A DNA stretch of 64,000 nucleotides from assembly GCA_003049465.1 (NCBI GenBank), contig PYSS01000013.1, forward strand, positions 124,001 through 188,000, in the 5' to 3' direction. The stretch is from Magnaporthiopsis rhizophila. Lineage: Eukaryota; Ascomycota; Sordariomycetes; Magnaporthales; Magnaporthaceae. Under the pieces are notes generated by a model. It was not told the origin of the DNA. It made no database searches and saw only the letters and a program-made list of their open reading frames with translations. A program made the translations under genes and the position numbers. Shown here piece after piece: positions 1 to 12,092 of the stretch (its first letter is position 1; the number at the start of each line of letters is the position of its first letter).

Positions 1-748
1 GAACTTATTTCTTTTTATCGGGTCATTAGTATTAATTTTTTTTTTCACGGGGTACTGATTCCCAATTGATCGCTCATCCGTCGCATCCACTGCCCAGCCA
101 TCCCTTTGCCTCTTCCTACGAAAAGATCCCAACTTCACCTTCACCCTCACCCCTCTTTGTACGCAAGCGTCTGTTCTGCCGTCATTGTTGTTTTCTCCGC
201 TCTGCTCGTCTGCTGCTGGATTTTCCATTCCGGGTCTTACCTTTTGCGCCCCGTCGAGCTTGGTTAGCCTTCAGCGATCCCGCAAATCAGCTGCTCCGCC
301 GATTTGACCGACAGGACCCATCGAGCGAGCGCCGGGGCTCAGACAAGCCAGAAACTGGCCGCCGCACCACCCCTGCCCGCCCACTCTGGCCCCCCTGCTC
401 TACCGGGTACCTACACCTACCTCTTTAGGGAGTAAGGAGCCGGGCGTCTTTTCTTCACTCTAGGAAGCTGCGGTTGCTGTTTTGACCCTCTTCCCACCTC
501 CCACTCCTTTTTCCGCCTGCAGCCCACCTACCCTTGGGACCGGCCTGCTTCAACTTCAACCCCATCGGCCCCAATCAAACATCCCTCTCTCTGCCTGCTC
601 TTTCCACCCTTTCCCGCCCTCGAGCCACCGACGCCAAAGGCAAGCCGACAACCTCTCGCTTCCTTTTCGCTCGTCGACGCCCTCGTTCGCACCCCCGATT
701 CTCGAGCTGCGTCTTCAGTAGCGCCGCCGGCGAGTCAACCCGATCATC
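1..748. other. 5' region of the Ras gene
   Basis: No coding region is supported here. The stretch is pyrimidine-rich on the plus strand, especially from about 480 to 720, as is usual for promoters and 5' leaders of highly expressed filamentous-fungal genes. The short ORFs present have no recognisable domain and lack codon structure, so I read this as promoter and leader of the Ras gene that begins at 749. Confidence 0.6.
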
Positions 749-1848
749 ATGGCCCAGTCAAAGGTACGCTTTCGTCGTTTCGGAGTTTCGGCTCTACACC
801 CCGGCGCTCTGCAATTGAGCCGCGCGACAATACGCTTCCAGCAAAACGGCGCGCCTCGTGGCCCCTTTTTATCGACACTTTGTCCTGTCGTCTACTCGGA
901 AGCTCTAAGCTGACAAATGCGCGATTCCTTTTCGCCAATCACAGTTTCTGCGAGAGTACAAGCTGGTAGTGGTCGGCGGAGGTGGCGTCGGTAAATCGTG
1001 CTTGACGATCCAGCTTATCCAGAGCCACTTCGTCGACGAGTATGACCCAACTATAGAAGGTCAGTTCCCAAGCGCCTGCTTCGATCGCTCCCTGTCATTT
1101 CTGGTTCCGGACCGCAGGACTCCGTCTCGCGGCCCGGCACTCGTCTCTGCCACCACCGACCCCTTGTCCATATCCGCGGCACAGTACGCGGCCATTTGCC
1201 TTGGAGACAGCCGAAACTGACGCCCGGATGCTTCACCGCCCCATACAGATTCGTACCGCAAGCAGTGCGTCATCGACGATGAGGTCGCTCTCCTAGACGT
1301 GCTCGACACGGCGGGTCAGGAGGAGTACTCCGCGATGCGCGAACAGTACATGAGGACCGGCGAGGGTTTCCTGCTTGTTTACTCCATCACGTCGCGCCAG
1401 AGTTTCGACGAGATCACGACGTTCCAGCAACAGATCCTGAGAGTCAAGGACAAGGACTACTTCCCCATGGTTGTTGTCGGCAACAAGTGCGATCTGGAGG
1501 GCGAACGCGAGGTTACCAGACAAGGTATGCCATGAATGCCTGCGTGCCCCCTCTCTTTGCCATATCGCGGAACTAGAGACTGACGCGGAATTTTCTATCA
1601 TGATTTTAGAGGGCGAGGCACTGGCAAGGTCCTTTAACTGCAAATTCATCGAGACGTCGGCCAAGTCGCGCATCAACGTAGACAAGGCGTTTTACGACAT
1701 CGTCCGCGAGATCCGCAGATACAATCGCGAGATGCAGGGCTACTCAACCGGCAGCGGAACTTCGAACGCGGGCGGTCCCATCAACAAGATGGAGGTCAAC
1801 GACAACGATGCCGAGGCAGGGTGCTGCGCCAAGTGTGTTCTGATGTAG
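749..1848 (+). CDS. ras: Ras family small GTPase
   Basis: Membrane-anchored GTP/GDP switch of the Ras subfamily, expected to act at the plasma membrane upstream of MAPK and cAMP signalling. Model: join(749..763, 945..1059, 1249..1524, 1610..1848), 214 residues; all junctions keep frame. The first exon is only five codons. Visible motifs: P-loop GGGGVGKS, switch I YDPTIE, G3 DTAGQEEY, G4 NKCD, G5 ETSAK, and a C-terminal CCAKCVLM. The last four residues are a CAAX box ending in Met, which favours farnesylation, and the upstream cysteines could be palmitoylated. The ATG sits in a good context (tcATGGcc). The sequence matches the Aspergillus RasA / Neurospora ras-1 type over its whole length. Three introns interrupt the gene, including one that splits the codon just after switch I. 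The hypervariable tail is Gly/Ser/Asn-rich. Very secure as Ras; the exact paralogue name is less so. Confidence 0.96.
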
Positions 1849-3320
1849 AAAGGCGCAAAGAACCAAAGTCAACGCCCATTTTCCGAACCGACGATCGACG
1901 ACGACGACGAGGAAAGAAGCGACACGCAAAAGTGGTGAGGCTCGTGGCGCAAATGATCTCGAGCAATACCTTGGAGATTCAGTCGCCACCTAAGCCTGGA
2001 TGTTGGGGACGGACTTATTTTCCTTCCTTTTTTGCGGACACGCCCTGTCTCCGGAAAAGCGACAGTACGGCGGTCCCATTGCCTCAGTCTTGACCCTGAG
2101 GATACACCATCCACAAAATCCCGTTTGGTTGAAACAAGGGAACAGGACGTTGCATGGATTCTGGAGTCGAGGCTTTTTCTTTATTTTTTATTACCCTTTT
2201 TAAACCCATTCCCATGTCACTACCACACTGGCGGTCTTGACGCAGAAGATTCTCCGCCCACCGCAACCTGTTGAAGCTCTTCCAGGCGATCAGAAGGCAC
2301 TCTTCATATTTTCTCTTCCTCCATACCAACTATTGTCGGGTGCTCCTATGCCCCTAAGAAGTCCGTCTCTACCCCAGGCGCTTCTACCATTCACATTTTC
2401 ATGTTCTCCTAGTATTTAGTTCTTGACTGCTGTTTGAATGGGTCTGTGTTTTGCTTGTGGACTTGACCTTTTTGTCCCTCTCATACCCTCTCGTGGTGTC
2501 TCTGCCCGGGCCTCATGCCGTGTTTTCATTTGTGTCTTTTTGGCTTGAAATCGTAGTATATTGTTCTGGAGCTGTAGCACATTGTATCGAATGCTAAAGT
2601 GTTTGTTGTCGCAGTGCTTCGAGCCGTGAGGGTTGCCGCCCCCCTCCTTTGTTTTGTTGATTGAAGGTCACATGTGAGTCGTATGCATGCATCCGGCGAA
2701 CGGGTTGTCGTCTTTGCTCGAACAAAGGAACGAAAGCGGAAGTGACCAGTGAGTGAGCATTGAACAACACAACCAAGTACGCCCTGGAATGGAATACCAT
2801 CCAGCCACAGCAGTCGGCCGAGTGGCCATTGTTCTGAAATCAAGCCACAGCAGACGGAAAAGTGGCTGTCGCTCGAGACAAACAAATTCACAGCTGTCCG
2901 CTTTCGAATATCGCAGCTCACCATGGTACACTCAACAAAGAGAGATAATGATGGGCGTCAAGGGAAGCGCCGAGCCGGTAGCAGAGGCCGTGTCGTGCTG
3001 ACGGATGCGGACATGGCGACGAGGCTGCTGCGCCATCGGCTGCTGTGGACAAAGGATGTCTCCCGGACGGTATTGCCCTCGTCGCCCTGCACTTATACCG
3101 TTGCCCGTAGCTCTCGTTTTTTCATCTGTCCCCGACATGGTTCTCTTCCCTGGAGTTCGCATAGCCTCGCCTTTTGATCTTGTCTCTACCTATCTATTAC
3201 CAAATCTGAAAAGCACTTCACAACACATCAGTCCAGTCACGGCACACGCAAGCACAGATCAAACCAAACCCACTTCTCCTTCTCTCCTCCTCATACTTCC
3301 CAACTTCCCTCAACAAAATC
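1849..3320. other. 3' region of Ras gene and promoter of chromodomain gene
   Basis: No gene is supported. The first part is AT- and T-rich and fits a 3' UTR. From about 3170 the plus strand becomes C/T-rich and leads into the ATG at 3321 with a tcaacaaaATCATGG context. Short ORFs on both strands show no domain. Confidence 0.5.
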
Positions 3321-4260
3321 ATGGCAGACCCTCCTCAAAAATGCGGACGATGTCAGGTGCGCGGGCGTGACTGCACACAAGGTGATCCGGCCACGAGGAC
3401 GGCTTGTCTCCAGTGCCAGTACGACGTGGTGGGCGACAGCGGCGGCGCGCAGACCTGTTCCTTCACCAGGGACCCGGCCGGAGCCCAGGCCGGCAAGAAG
3501 CGCGACTACTTTGACATGCAGGACGAAGAGGACGCGGAGGGCGACGACGACGAGGAGCAGCCCGTGGCCAAAAAGGCCCGTCCGGATTACAACGTCCCGG
3601 TCGGGCTCGGTGGTGGTGGTAGTGGTGGCGGTGCTGGTCCTGCTGTTGCTGTTGCTGGTGCTGCGGCGCCTCCTCCGCCTCCGCCTCCGGCGAACAGGCC
3701 GATCGCCAAGCCGAAATCCAGACGCCGCGGGGCTCGGCTCGGCGCGCCAAAGAAGAAGAAGAAGATGGAGGAGAAGACGTACCTGGTCGAGAGGATCCTG
3801 GAGAGCGACGAGGACGAGGACGGGGTGCGGCGGTTCAAGCTCAAGTGGGAGGGCTACGGCCCCGAGCACGACTCGTGGGAGCCGCACACCAACGTCGGCG
3901 ACGGCCTGATCGAGAACTGGGAGAGGCAGAAGGCGGAGGGTGCTGCGGCTGCGGCTGCGGATGTTGCTGATGCTGCTACTGCTGCTGCTGCGACGGTTGC
4001 TGCTCCTCCTGCCGCTGCGGCTCCTCCTGCTCGTGCTCGTCTGACCGCTCGTGCCTCTGAGCGCTCTGCCCCTTCCGGACGTCCCCGTACCCTTGCCCCG
4101 GCTGCGGCTGCTCCGGCTGCAGCCCCTCCTGTTGCAGCAGCAGTTTTTACCCCTGCTGTTTTTGCCCCTGTTGTTGCGGCTCCTCTGCCTCCGCCTGCTG
4201 CTGCTCCGATTGCCGCAGCCCCTCCTCCTGCCCCGGCCCCTATGCCTCCGCCTGCTCCTG

Positions 4261-4304
<44 letters not shown>

Positions 4305-6939
4305 GCCGCCGCCGCCGGTCCGGCTGTCAGGGATCCGGGTGCGGTTGCCGGGGCGGCTCCGTGCAGGCTGTGCTCTATGAACGGGTTCGATGACTGCGAT
4401 ATGAAGAAAAAAGACGTTGGTTGCGAGCAGTGTAAGTTTTGCTTTCTAAACATAATACCCTCGCTACCTACCCCAGGCTGTATAGACTCCTTGATAAAAA
4501 AAACATCACTGACAACGACGTCAAACAGGCGAGATATGGGGTCTCCGGTGCGTCTCGGTCGACGGCCAGACCACGTACCCCACCCGGCCCGAGTACGCAG
4601 GCACGGGCGAGCTGTACAGGCTCCGGGTGATCAAGTGCGTCCAGTGCGACAACAACGGCCGCCACTGCGACCGGGCCCAGACGTGCATCTCGTGCGTCTG
4701 GAGCGGCGAGCCCGTGTGCGTCCGCCGGCCCAACACGCTCATCTACGTGCCCGGGTCGGCCGCGGGCGACAACCTGCCGCTGTACTTCCAGGCGCTCGGC
4801 TGGGACCGCCGGTTGGGCGTCAAGAAGATACCGGCCAGGCCCGAGGACCCGGGCCCGCCGTTCCCGCTCGAGCTGCGCGACGTCAAGGACTGGCCCAAGC
4901 GCTACAGCTGCAGGCGTCTGGATCCCCATCGCGACCTGTACAGGTTCAGGCAGCGCACGCCCGCGCCGCAGGGGTATCCGGAGCATGACCCGCCCGTCAC
5001 CAAGGAGGAGATTCGGCAGCTGTTGGATGCTGCGCCGGCTGTGCCTCTAGCTGTGCCTCCAGCTGTAGCTCCGGCCGGGCCTCCGGCTGGGCCTCCGGCT
5101 ATAGCTCCCGCTCCCGCTCCAGCTGCAGGTCTGGCTACGGGCCCTACCCTGGCCGCAGGTCCTGCCCCGGCTCACGATCTTCCCTTGGATGCTGCCCTGT
5201 TTGCGGCCCAGGGCCCGGGTCTGGCTCCTCCTGTGATTCCGGCTGCGGCTGCGGCTCCGGCTTTGGCTACGGCTCTGGGTCTGGCTCCAACCCCAGCACC
5301 CCCGGCGCCACCAGCACCGGCGGCCCCCTTGGCGGCCCCTTTGGCGGCTCCTGGCCCTGCTGCCTTCGCAGCTCCCGCTGCCCCGATCCTGGGCCCGGAT
5401 GACTTCGACTTCGGCGATGATTCCGACTTCCGTATGGATGAGGACAATGACGCCATCATGAAGGACGTGCCGAGGATCGCCCCCGCCCGGGCGGACCAGC
5501 GGGCCTACGACGCCGAGCCGGAAGGTCCCTCGCGGCCGTGGACGTTTGCCGACGACTTCCTCCCGCACTTCGAGCTGGGCGGCCGCATCGACCCGACCTT
5601 CCAGGACGTCAACTCGAACCTGCTGGCATCGCTCGCGTACCTGACGCCGGGCCCGTACGGACGCAACCTGTACCCGTTCCAGGGCAGCCCCTGGGTCGGC
5701 AACCTCCCGGCGGCCAGGGACGTGGACAACTTCTACAGCCGGCGGCTGCTGCGGCGGTCGCTCGAGCTGCAGTACCTGCAGACGCACCCGGACGTGCACC
5801 TGCAGGAGATGGCCGACCCGAACTTGTACGACGTGTCCATCCGCGCCGAGGACCTGCTCCTGACGCGGGACCGCGTGCTCTCCCGGCTGGCCGGCGACGC
5901 GGCCGCGCAGCAGCGGGCCGCGGCGCCCGTGGGCGACGGCAGCCACCTGATCGCGTCGGTCAGGGAGCTGCTCCCGCTCACGTCGGTCAAAGTGACCGAC
6001 CCCATCGGGCTCCGCCGCGTGTGCAACCCGCCGGTCGGCGGGCAGCTGTACCCCTGGTATTTCTGCCGAGAACCCATCGCGGCGCCGCAGCCGTGCCAGC
6101 GCGACACCAACGAGTGGTGCGAGGACACGCGACACCCGCGGGTGCTGCCTGACGGCCCCGCGCGCGAGCCGTTCTGGGTCTGCAAGCCCTGCGACCACAC
6201 CTCCAAGACCATGATCCTGGACCGCAAAAACAACGGCCTCGACGACATCCAGACGTCGCTCAACCTGCGCATGTACTTTTGCTCGCACTGCACGCCCGGG
6301 CTGAGCAACAAGTCGGCCTGGCAGGGGAGCGGGTTCCGGGTGTGGTTCAGGGGAGTGGAGGACGACCCCAACGCGAACCCGGTCGACGAGCTCGGCTACG
6401 GCGGCTTCATGCCCGACGGCGGCGACGGGCTCGGCGCGCCCAACGACCCGGTCCCCGCGGCGCGCCGCCACCTGCCCGCGCTCACGGGCTGCTCGTGCTC
6501 GGCAAAGCTGCTCTACCGCACCCTGTGCCAGCACCACCGGCTCTCGCTCGCCGACGCCGTCGTGCGCGCCGCGGGGCTGCAGCGCGAGTGGGTGCTGACC
6601 GTCTACGGCAGCGGCAACGTCTGCCCGCGCTGCCTCAAGCCCGGCGGCGGCATGACGGGCGGCGTCGTTGGAGGGGTGGAAGGTGACGAGGACGTCGAGG
6701 CGCACGCGGACCCGCCCGCGCCCTTGGTCATGGCCTGGAGGTTTAACAGACGCCATGCCGTGCCCGGCGCCCCCGTCTACCAGGGGCAGCAGCACCTGGC
6801 CTACATGTGTCTGGCCTGCCAGGACCGCGTTGTCGGGCCCGCCGACACGGTCCACCGCGAGATTCGCTGGTCCGACGACCGCATGGACCCGATGCTCAAC
6901 CCGCCCCCGGCCCCGGCCGACGCTGCTGTTTATGGCTGA
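3321..6939 (+). CDS. Chromodomain protein with three zinc-cluster-like motifs
   Basis: Predicted nuclear, chromatin-associated protein of unknown function. Model: join(3321..4431, 4529..6939), 1,173 residues. The splice is supported because it restores a cysteine codon (T|GC) in the middle of a Cys6 motif. Order: Cys6 motif 1 (about residues 8-46), acidic/basic linker with a KKKKK stretch, chromodomain (about 150-205; cage aromatics retained in TYLVER and KWEGY, then SWEP), long Ala/Pro-rich region with an 18-alanine run, Cys6 motif 2 (about 348-378), Cys6 motif 3 (about 406-434), a second Ala/Pro-rich region (about 480-640), and a C-terminal region with many CxxC pairs (about 880-1155). Motif 3 is C-x2-C-x6-C-x5-C-x2-C-x7-C, the Zn2Cys6 spacing. 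The basic residues that normally make DNA contact in Gal4-type clusters are sparse. The chromodomain is secure; methyl-lysine binding and zinc binding are inferred. I do not recognise a named orthologue. Confidence 0.85.
4263..4316 (+). repeat. GCT/GCC trinucleotide run coding poly-alanine
   Basis: About 18 consecutive alanine codons, nearly all GCT then GCC, inside the first Ala/Pro-rich segment of the chromodomain gene. A coding microsatellite likely to vary in length between strains. Confidence 0.9.
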
Positions 6940-7608
6940 AAAGTCGGGATGGATACCTTTGTTCTTTCCGTTTGCTTTTTCTTATTTTTTTTCTATACTC
7001 GTGGTGCTGTCTTTTTGCATTTCTGCCTCCATTACTTCCATTTCACATGGCTGTCTTAATCACGCGACTTAAAAATCATCAATCTCAATATTATATCCTC
7101 GTGCATACCCATTTAGTTGCCTCTATAAACATGGCGTGATGCTCTCCGCCTTCTCGGCCAAATCCCAAATCATAAGCCATCAATAATAGTTTTTAAAAAT
7201 TAGACCCAAGAGCGCTGTCCATCGGTAACGGACTCCCAGGCGCGTAAAGCTCAAGAGGAGCTCGCGGCGGCCCCGTGGCATGGGTGTTGTAAAGGAGTGA
7301 GGAGAAGAAAGGGTATCTTTTTCAGGCGCAAATCAAAAACAAAATCAAACGCGCGAACTCGAAACGCAGATTGCCCCATTCAAAATGAGTGTCCACCTTC
7401 TCTGATGTCGAGGGTGCTGTGAGCCCAGAAAGGAGTGATCACGGACTTCACAGGACGACAAAGGACTGCAGGGTGGGCAGCTTCAAAGAGAAAAAAAAAA
7501 GGCTGAAATAAACATTAGAAATGATCCGAGGGCGTGACTGGAGAACCAGAACCCATCCTCACACAGGAATAGGCTCTAGGTTAAAATGAACGTCTGTCAC
7601 CTGGCCCC
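6940..7608. other. Convergent 3' regions
   Basis: Lies between the 3' ends of the plus-strand chromodomain gene and the minus-strand surface glycoprotein gene. It is T/A-rich near 6960-7200 and shows no ORF with domain signal; interpreted as two 3' UTRs and terminator signals. Confidence 0.5.
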
Positions 7609-9777
7609 TCAGAGGGCAAAGAAGGTTACGATGATTAGGAAGAGGGTCCCCAGGGCGGGCTGGCGCCAAGAGTAGGCGCCGGCCGTAGACACCGCTGTGG
7701 GCCTGGTGGTTGGGGTCCCGGGAGGCCTGGAGATGGTGCCGATCGGGAGCGAAGTGTTGGACGTCAGTGATGTGCTGGTGCCAGTAACCGAGGAAGAAGA
7801 CGAGCTTGTGATGGACATGCTTCCAGATGTTGAGTTTGTGAAGCTCGTTGAGCTACTGCTACTACTACTGCTGCTGCTGGTTGTGGACGTCGAAGTAGGC
7901 GTGCTCGACGAGGAGCTGGAGCTGGAGCTGGAGCTCGTCGACGAGTTAGTGCTGGCGGTGGACGTTGGGATGGGCACAGGGTCGCTTGTGGTCAAGCCCG
8001 GTTCCTGGCTCGTCGTGGAAAGGTCCGGCGTCGACGTGACCTGGCCTGGAGGACCGCTACTCTGCGTTGTGACCGGCGGGGGGTTTTGGCAGTAGTTGAT
8101 GTATTCGAGAAACTCCTGGACCAGGTACATCCTACCACCGCCGACTATGGTCGAGTTGGCTTGCGTGTCGGTGCACTCCAGGCACGTGTCGAGCTCGCCC
8201 CGGAAGGCCGATCCCTCTGCGCAAAGGTCAGGCGTCTGGCCGCGCCTCTGGGCCTCGCGGAACGCATTGTTGCACGGTTGGAAGCAGAGGGCCGACATCG
8301 GAGCGTCGGGCTTGAACGGATCTTGGCGCTTGAGCAGGCCCCGCTTGGCCGCCTTGAGCAGCTCCTTGAACGACCTGTTGTAGTGCCGGCGGTTCTTCGG
8401 CTCCCAGACGGGCGCCGCGCCCTTCTTCTTGGGCTTGTAGGTATGGACCGCGCTCACCGAGGCCGCCGGAGGCGGGTACACGCTCAGCGAGGACTGCGAG
8501 GCCCAGACACCGGTAGTGATGGTCTGCGTCTTGCCATCAACCAGCTTGATAACTTCGAGTTTCTCGAATATGCCAGAGCTCAGACCAAAGGCCCGGGGGT
8601 CAAGGTTGAAGTAGCCCTCGGCCGGCGGATAATAGCCCGTCTCGTTCTCAGCCCAGTGCACGGGTTTGATGGGTGGCGCCAGGATACAGTCCTGCGGCTC
8701 GCATACGAAGTCCCTGGGAGGAGCGGTATCCCAGACCGCGCAACCCTCAGGCTTGGGAGGATTGCACACATAGCCCGGTGCGCAGCCCCACTTGTAGTTC
8801 TTCGGCGTATCCGTGGCCCTCAGCTGTCCGGACGGCGTTGGAGCTGGGCAGGCGGGAGCCGGCGAGATGGTGATTGTTGCAAGAGTCTGTGTCTCGGGCC
8901 TCATCGTGATCACCTCGACCCGGATGATGGTCGACGCCGGAAGAGTGGTCACAACGGTCTTTCCCTCGTTCGTCATGGTCACGGTGATGGCTGGCTTGAC
9001 TGTCGTAACCGTCCGCGTGCTCAACGACGTAGTGGTGATGACTCTCGTCACGGGCGGTGGCGTAGTGATAATAATGGCAGTCTCCGTCTTGTCCTTCGTA
9101 GTGACAACGACATCAGTCTCGGTCAAGTGCTTCGTCGTCGTCACGGTAGCCGTCGTGGCCTTGGTGATGATGGTCGTCTTCGTCTCGGGTCTCGTCGTCG
9201 TCGTGGTGACCGTGGTCTGGACAGCAGTAGGGACCTTGGTCGTGTATGTCGTGCTGACCGTTAGGGTGGAGACGACGGTAGCCACCACGCACGTCTCGTC
9301 GTGTCTGCGAACCAATTGGCCATTCTCCATGTACGTCTTGGGCACAACCGTGCACTTGCTCACGGTCTGAAGGCATAACAATCAGCAAGTCTGCGGGCCA
9401 TGGAGAACCGAATCAACCGGGCGGCGACGACGTCATCATCTCACCTGTGTAGTTTTGACCGTGGCGGTCGTGGGAACTGTGGTGGTCGTCCATTCGACCT
9501 TGGTAGTAGGCACGCTGTACGGGGCGAGTTAGATCAGGACCACCATTTGGGACATCCGCACCGGGGACTCTACTTACTAGACGTGTTCAGTCACAGTAGC
9601 GGTAGCTGTCACCGTCGTCTTGTACTCGGTGACGGTCTTTGCGCAGTCCTTGACAGTCTCCGTCACCGTCTTCACATCGCTGACAGTCTGCGTCACGGTT
9701 TTTGTGCGGTCCGTTGCAGCAACGAGGGGGCTGAGGACCAGGGCCGCGGTGGCCCAAAGGCGCCACGAGTGCACCAT
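7609..9777 (-). CDS. GPI-anchored Thr/Val-repeat surface glycoprotein
   Basis: Predicted secreted, heavily glycosylated cell-wall or surface protein; no enzymatic domain recognised. Model: complement(join(7609..9366, 9445..9514, 9578..9777)), 675 residues; both introns have GT-AG ends and keep frame. N-terminal signal peptide (MVHSWRLWATAALVLSPLVA), then about 250 residues dominated by short Thr/Val units such as TVTxTV, a Cys-containing central region (about 300-540) with a dibasic RRHYNR segment and a KRQ site that could be cut by Kex2, a Ser/Thr-rich stalk with serine runs, and a C-terminal hydrophobic tail (GTLFLIIVTFFAL) fitting a GPI-attachment signal. The long antisense ORFs over this gene follow from its repetitive codons. 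Proteins of this layout are often called glycoprotein-like or adhesin-like in fungal annotations; a specific function cannot be assigned. Confidence 0.85.
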
Positions 9778-9950
9778 GGAGGGCGGGCTGCTATGGGTTT
9801 AAACTGATCGAGTGTCGGTCAAACTCGCTGCCTCACAGCCAGTGTTGCCTTCACGGTGACCACTTCAGAACGAATGTGGGCAAGCGAGTGGATGTCCTGC
9901 TGCGTGGAAAGATACACCTTGTGTAAGTGGGAGGTATGTTAAGCAGGCAA

Positions 9951-9968
9951 GCTAGCTAGCTAGCTAGC
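9951..9968. repeat. GCTA tetranucleotide run
   Basis: Four and a half tandem GCTA units followed shortly by another GCTA; the run is self-complementary and lies upstream of the glycoprotein gene. Confidence 0.85.
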
Positions 9969-11965
9969 AAGCTATGGGTGGTGGCCCGTACCTGGGGAGG
10001 ATATCAAGAGCCGGAACGACCGCTTCACTCTGTCACGACAGAGCAGCCAATGGAGGCCGAGAGAGACAGCGGCTTGCGACGGATACCCCGACGGACTTCT
10101 TTGGACCAGACTGTCGCGGAGGGTGAGAAGGAGAAGAAGGGAGGGTGTCCACAGAGCCGGGAAAACAGGACGGTGCGCGGTTATCAACCAGAGCTAAGAT
10201 GAGCTCTCTGCTGCGCCCCTGGCAGGTCTGCCTACCTCCCGAGGAGAGGACGTATGCACTGACATGCAGGTTTCTGTGGGGAGGAGCTCAGGAAATTTCC
10301 CTATGCAGAGTGCGGGCCCCAGCTACCAGCTCGGGATTTGGCCTACAACATGATGTGCCGGGCAGGCAGGATGGCGAGGCAGGGTGTGATCCGTAGAGAC
10401 ACCCATGTCGCCTAACCTTGTTCGCTCACAGAATCAACACTACCCGCTGCGGCTGCCGTACACGGTCAAGACGAATACTCGGACCGACGGGCGGGGGATG
10501 GGCTGAGAGGGGAGAGTGATGGGCAATAGGCTGTGGCGTTGGTGGAGGGCGGGGATGGGAAGGTCGAAAAAAACGCGCTGGCAGGGCGTGTAGCGTCACA
10601 TCGTATCCATGCGGCTCCATCCTTGGATGTGCTGGACTGCGTGGTGTCACTGCTCACGACCACTTGACGACAAGGGTTAAAAACGGGCGACTACCGATTT
10701 TGCCTGTCATCACCGAGACGACCCTTGCCCTGGCGGGAGACCTTCTGTTTGTTGTTTCTGCCCGCAATTTCGACCGATGAGGCTGTACACGCAAAAAAAG
10801 AGCTCCAGTGGGACCCCTTGGTGACAGTCAGATCTGACGCTCGGAACATGGGTTGATAAAATTCGCATGTTGGTTAAAAGGCCACAGGCAGGAGTGAAAT
10901 TGGAACGAAGAAAGGGGCACTCAGAGATAGTGCGCACCGCCATTCTGTCTCGACCGACAAGGCTGTGTACAGTCGCCAAGGGCTCCTGCAGGCGGCTAAT
11001 GTCTGTCCGCTGAAAGGGGGGATTGGTTTCCAGGGTGGGAGCAGCATCGACTTGCTGTCCACGGCAACAGCTTCCTAGAGCCGGCCAGGACAGCCGGGTG
11101 TGCAACACACCCACCCGTCTTGCGCCCATGTTTGTGTAACCTATGAGAGGCAAGGACGCAATGATGCTTCCTCTGCCGTGGTGGGGAGAGCAATATGTGC
11201 ACCTCTCGCAGGCTCGGCGAGCGGGTGGAAAGTGGGGTTGGCTCCCCTCCACGGTGGGTGATGTATCCGTCCGTATACAGGCTGTCTAGGGGATGGACCG
11301 CTGATGCTGCTGTGTCCCTTGCTCCTTTGGGTAAGTAAGCAGCCCTGGGTCATCATCAGGCCCCGATTAAAGGCCGGAGGAGGGGGTGGTGTGGCGAGCA
11401 ATACTCGGTGGGAAACTGCGCTTTCGGCCGGTTTATCGAAGGCGCAGTAGGAGAGAGGAACGGCCGCCACCTTTGGAGAGAACAGAGTATTACAGTCCGC
11501 GTTTGTAACCGTTTCCGTGTCTCCCCCGAGCCTCGCATCATTGCCATGCCGCCGGCGTTGGCCGGATTTGAGTTTCTAGTCGTGTCAGCTTACAGAGGAG
11601 AAAATTGGGAGGCACAGCGATTGATAGATCGCAGAGGCAAATCTCGGACATTTCCATTGTTGCGAGGCACAACGCTTGCGCTCGTGGCGGGTGCGGGTGG
11701 GAGAGGAGGGGTGGAGGTGAGGCCGGCAAGGCTGCCATCATCAATCGAAGTCGTGCTCAGGGCGGGCGCCACTCAGGCAAGGGCCAGGGTTGTGGTTGAG
11801 AGCTGCAGGTAACGTGTGTTGGTGCAGGGGCTGGGAGCTCAGAGGTAAGGTGGGGTCCAGAGGTTCCACAAGCCCCATCTCGCGGCGACTCAGTCGTCTC
11901 TGATCTGACAGACTTCCATCCTAGGTCCATTTCTTGATCAGACATCCAGGCTACAACAAACCAGC

Positions 11966-11968
<3 letters not shown>

Positions 11969-12031
<63 letters not shown>

Positions 12032-12032
12032 N

Positions 12033-12062
<30 letters not shown>
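11969..12062. repeat. Long poly-T tract with an ambiguous base
   Basis: About 94 bp of T interrupted only by an N at 12032 and a C at 12043. The N shows that the assembly could not resolve the tract, so its true length is uncertain. No retroposon body or target duplication is evident beside it. Confidence 0.95.
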
Positions 12063-12063
<1 letters not shown>

Positions 12064-12076
12064 GCTTTTGGTAACC

Positions 12077-12092
12077 AGGTAGGTAGGTAGGT
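12077..12092. repeat. AGGT tetranucleotide run
   Basis: Four tandem AGGT units just after the poly-T tract; simple microsatellite. Confidence 0.85.

Noticed and set aside
5047..6855. 602-codon open frame on the minus strand inside the chromodomain gene
   Set aside because: It is the mirror of a GC-rich coding frame, is Arg/Val-rich without any domain, and the sense strand has a chromodomain and Cys motifs.
8086..9264. 392-codon open frame antisense to the surface glycoprotein gene
   Set aside because: Arises from the repetitive ACC/GTC codons of the sense gene; low-complexity and no start context or domain.
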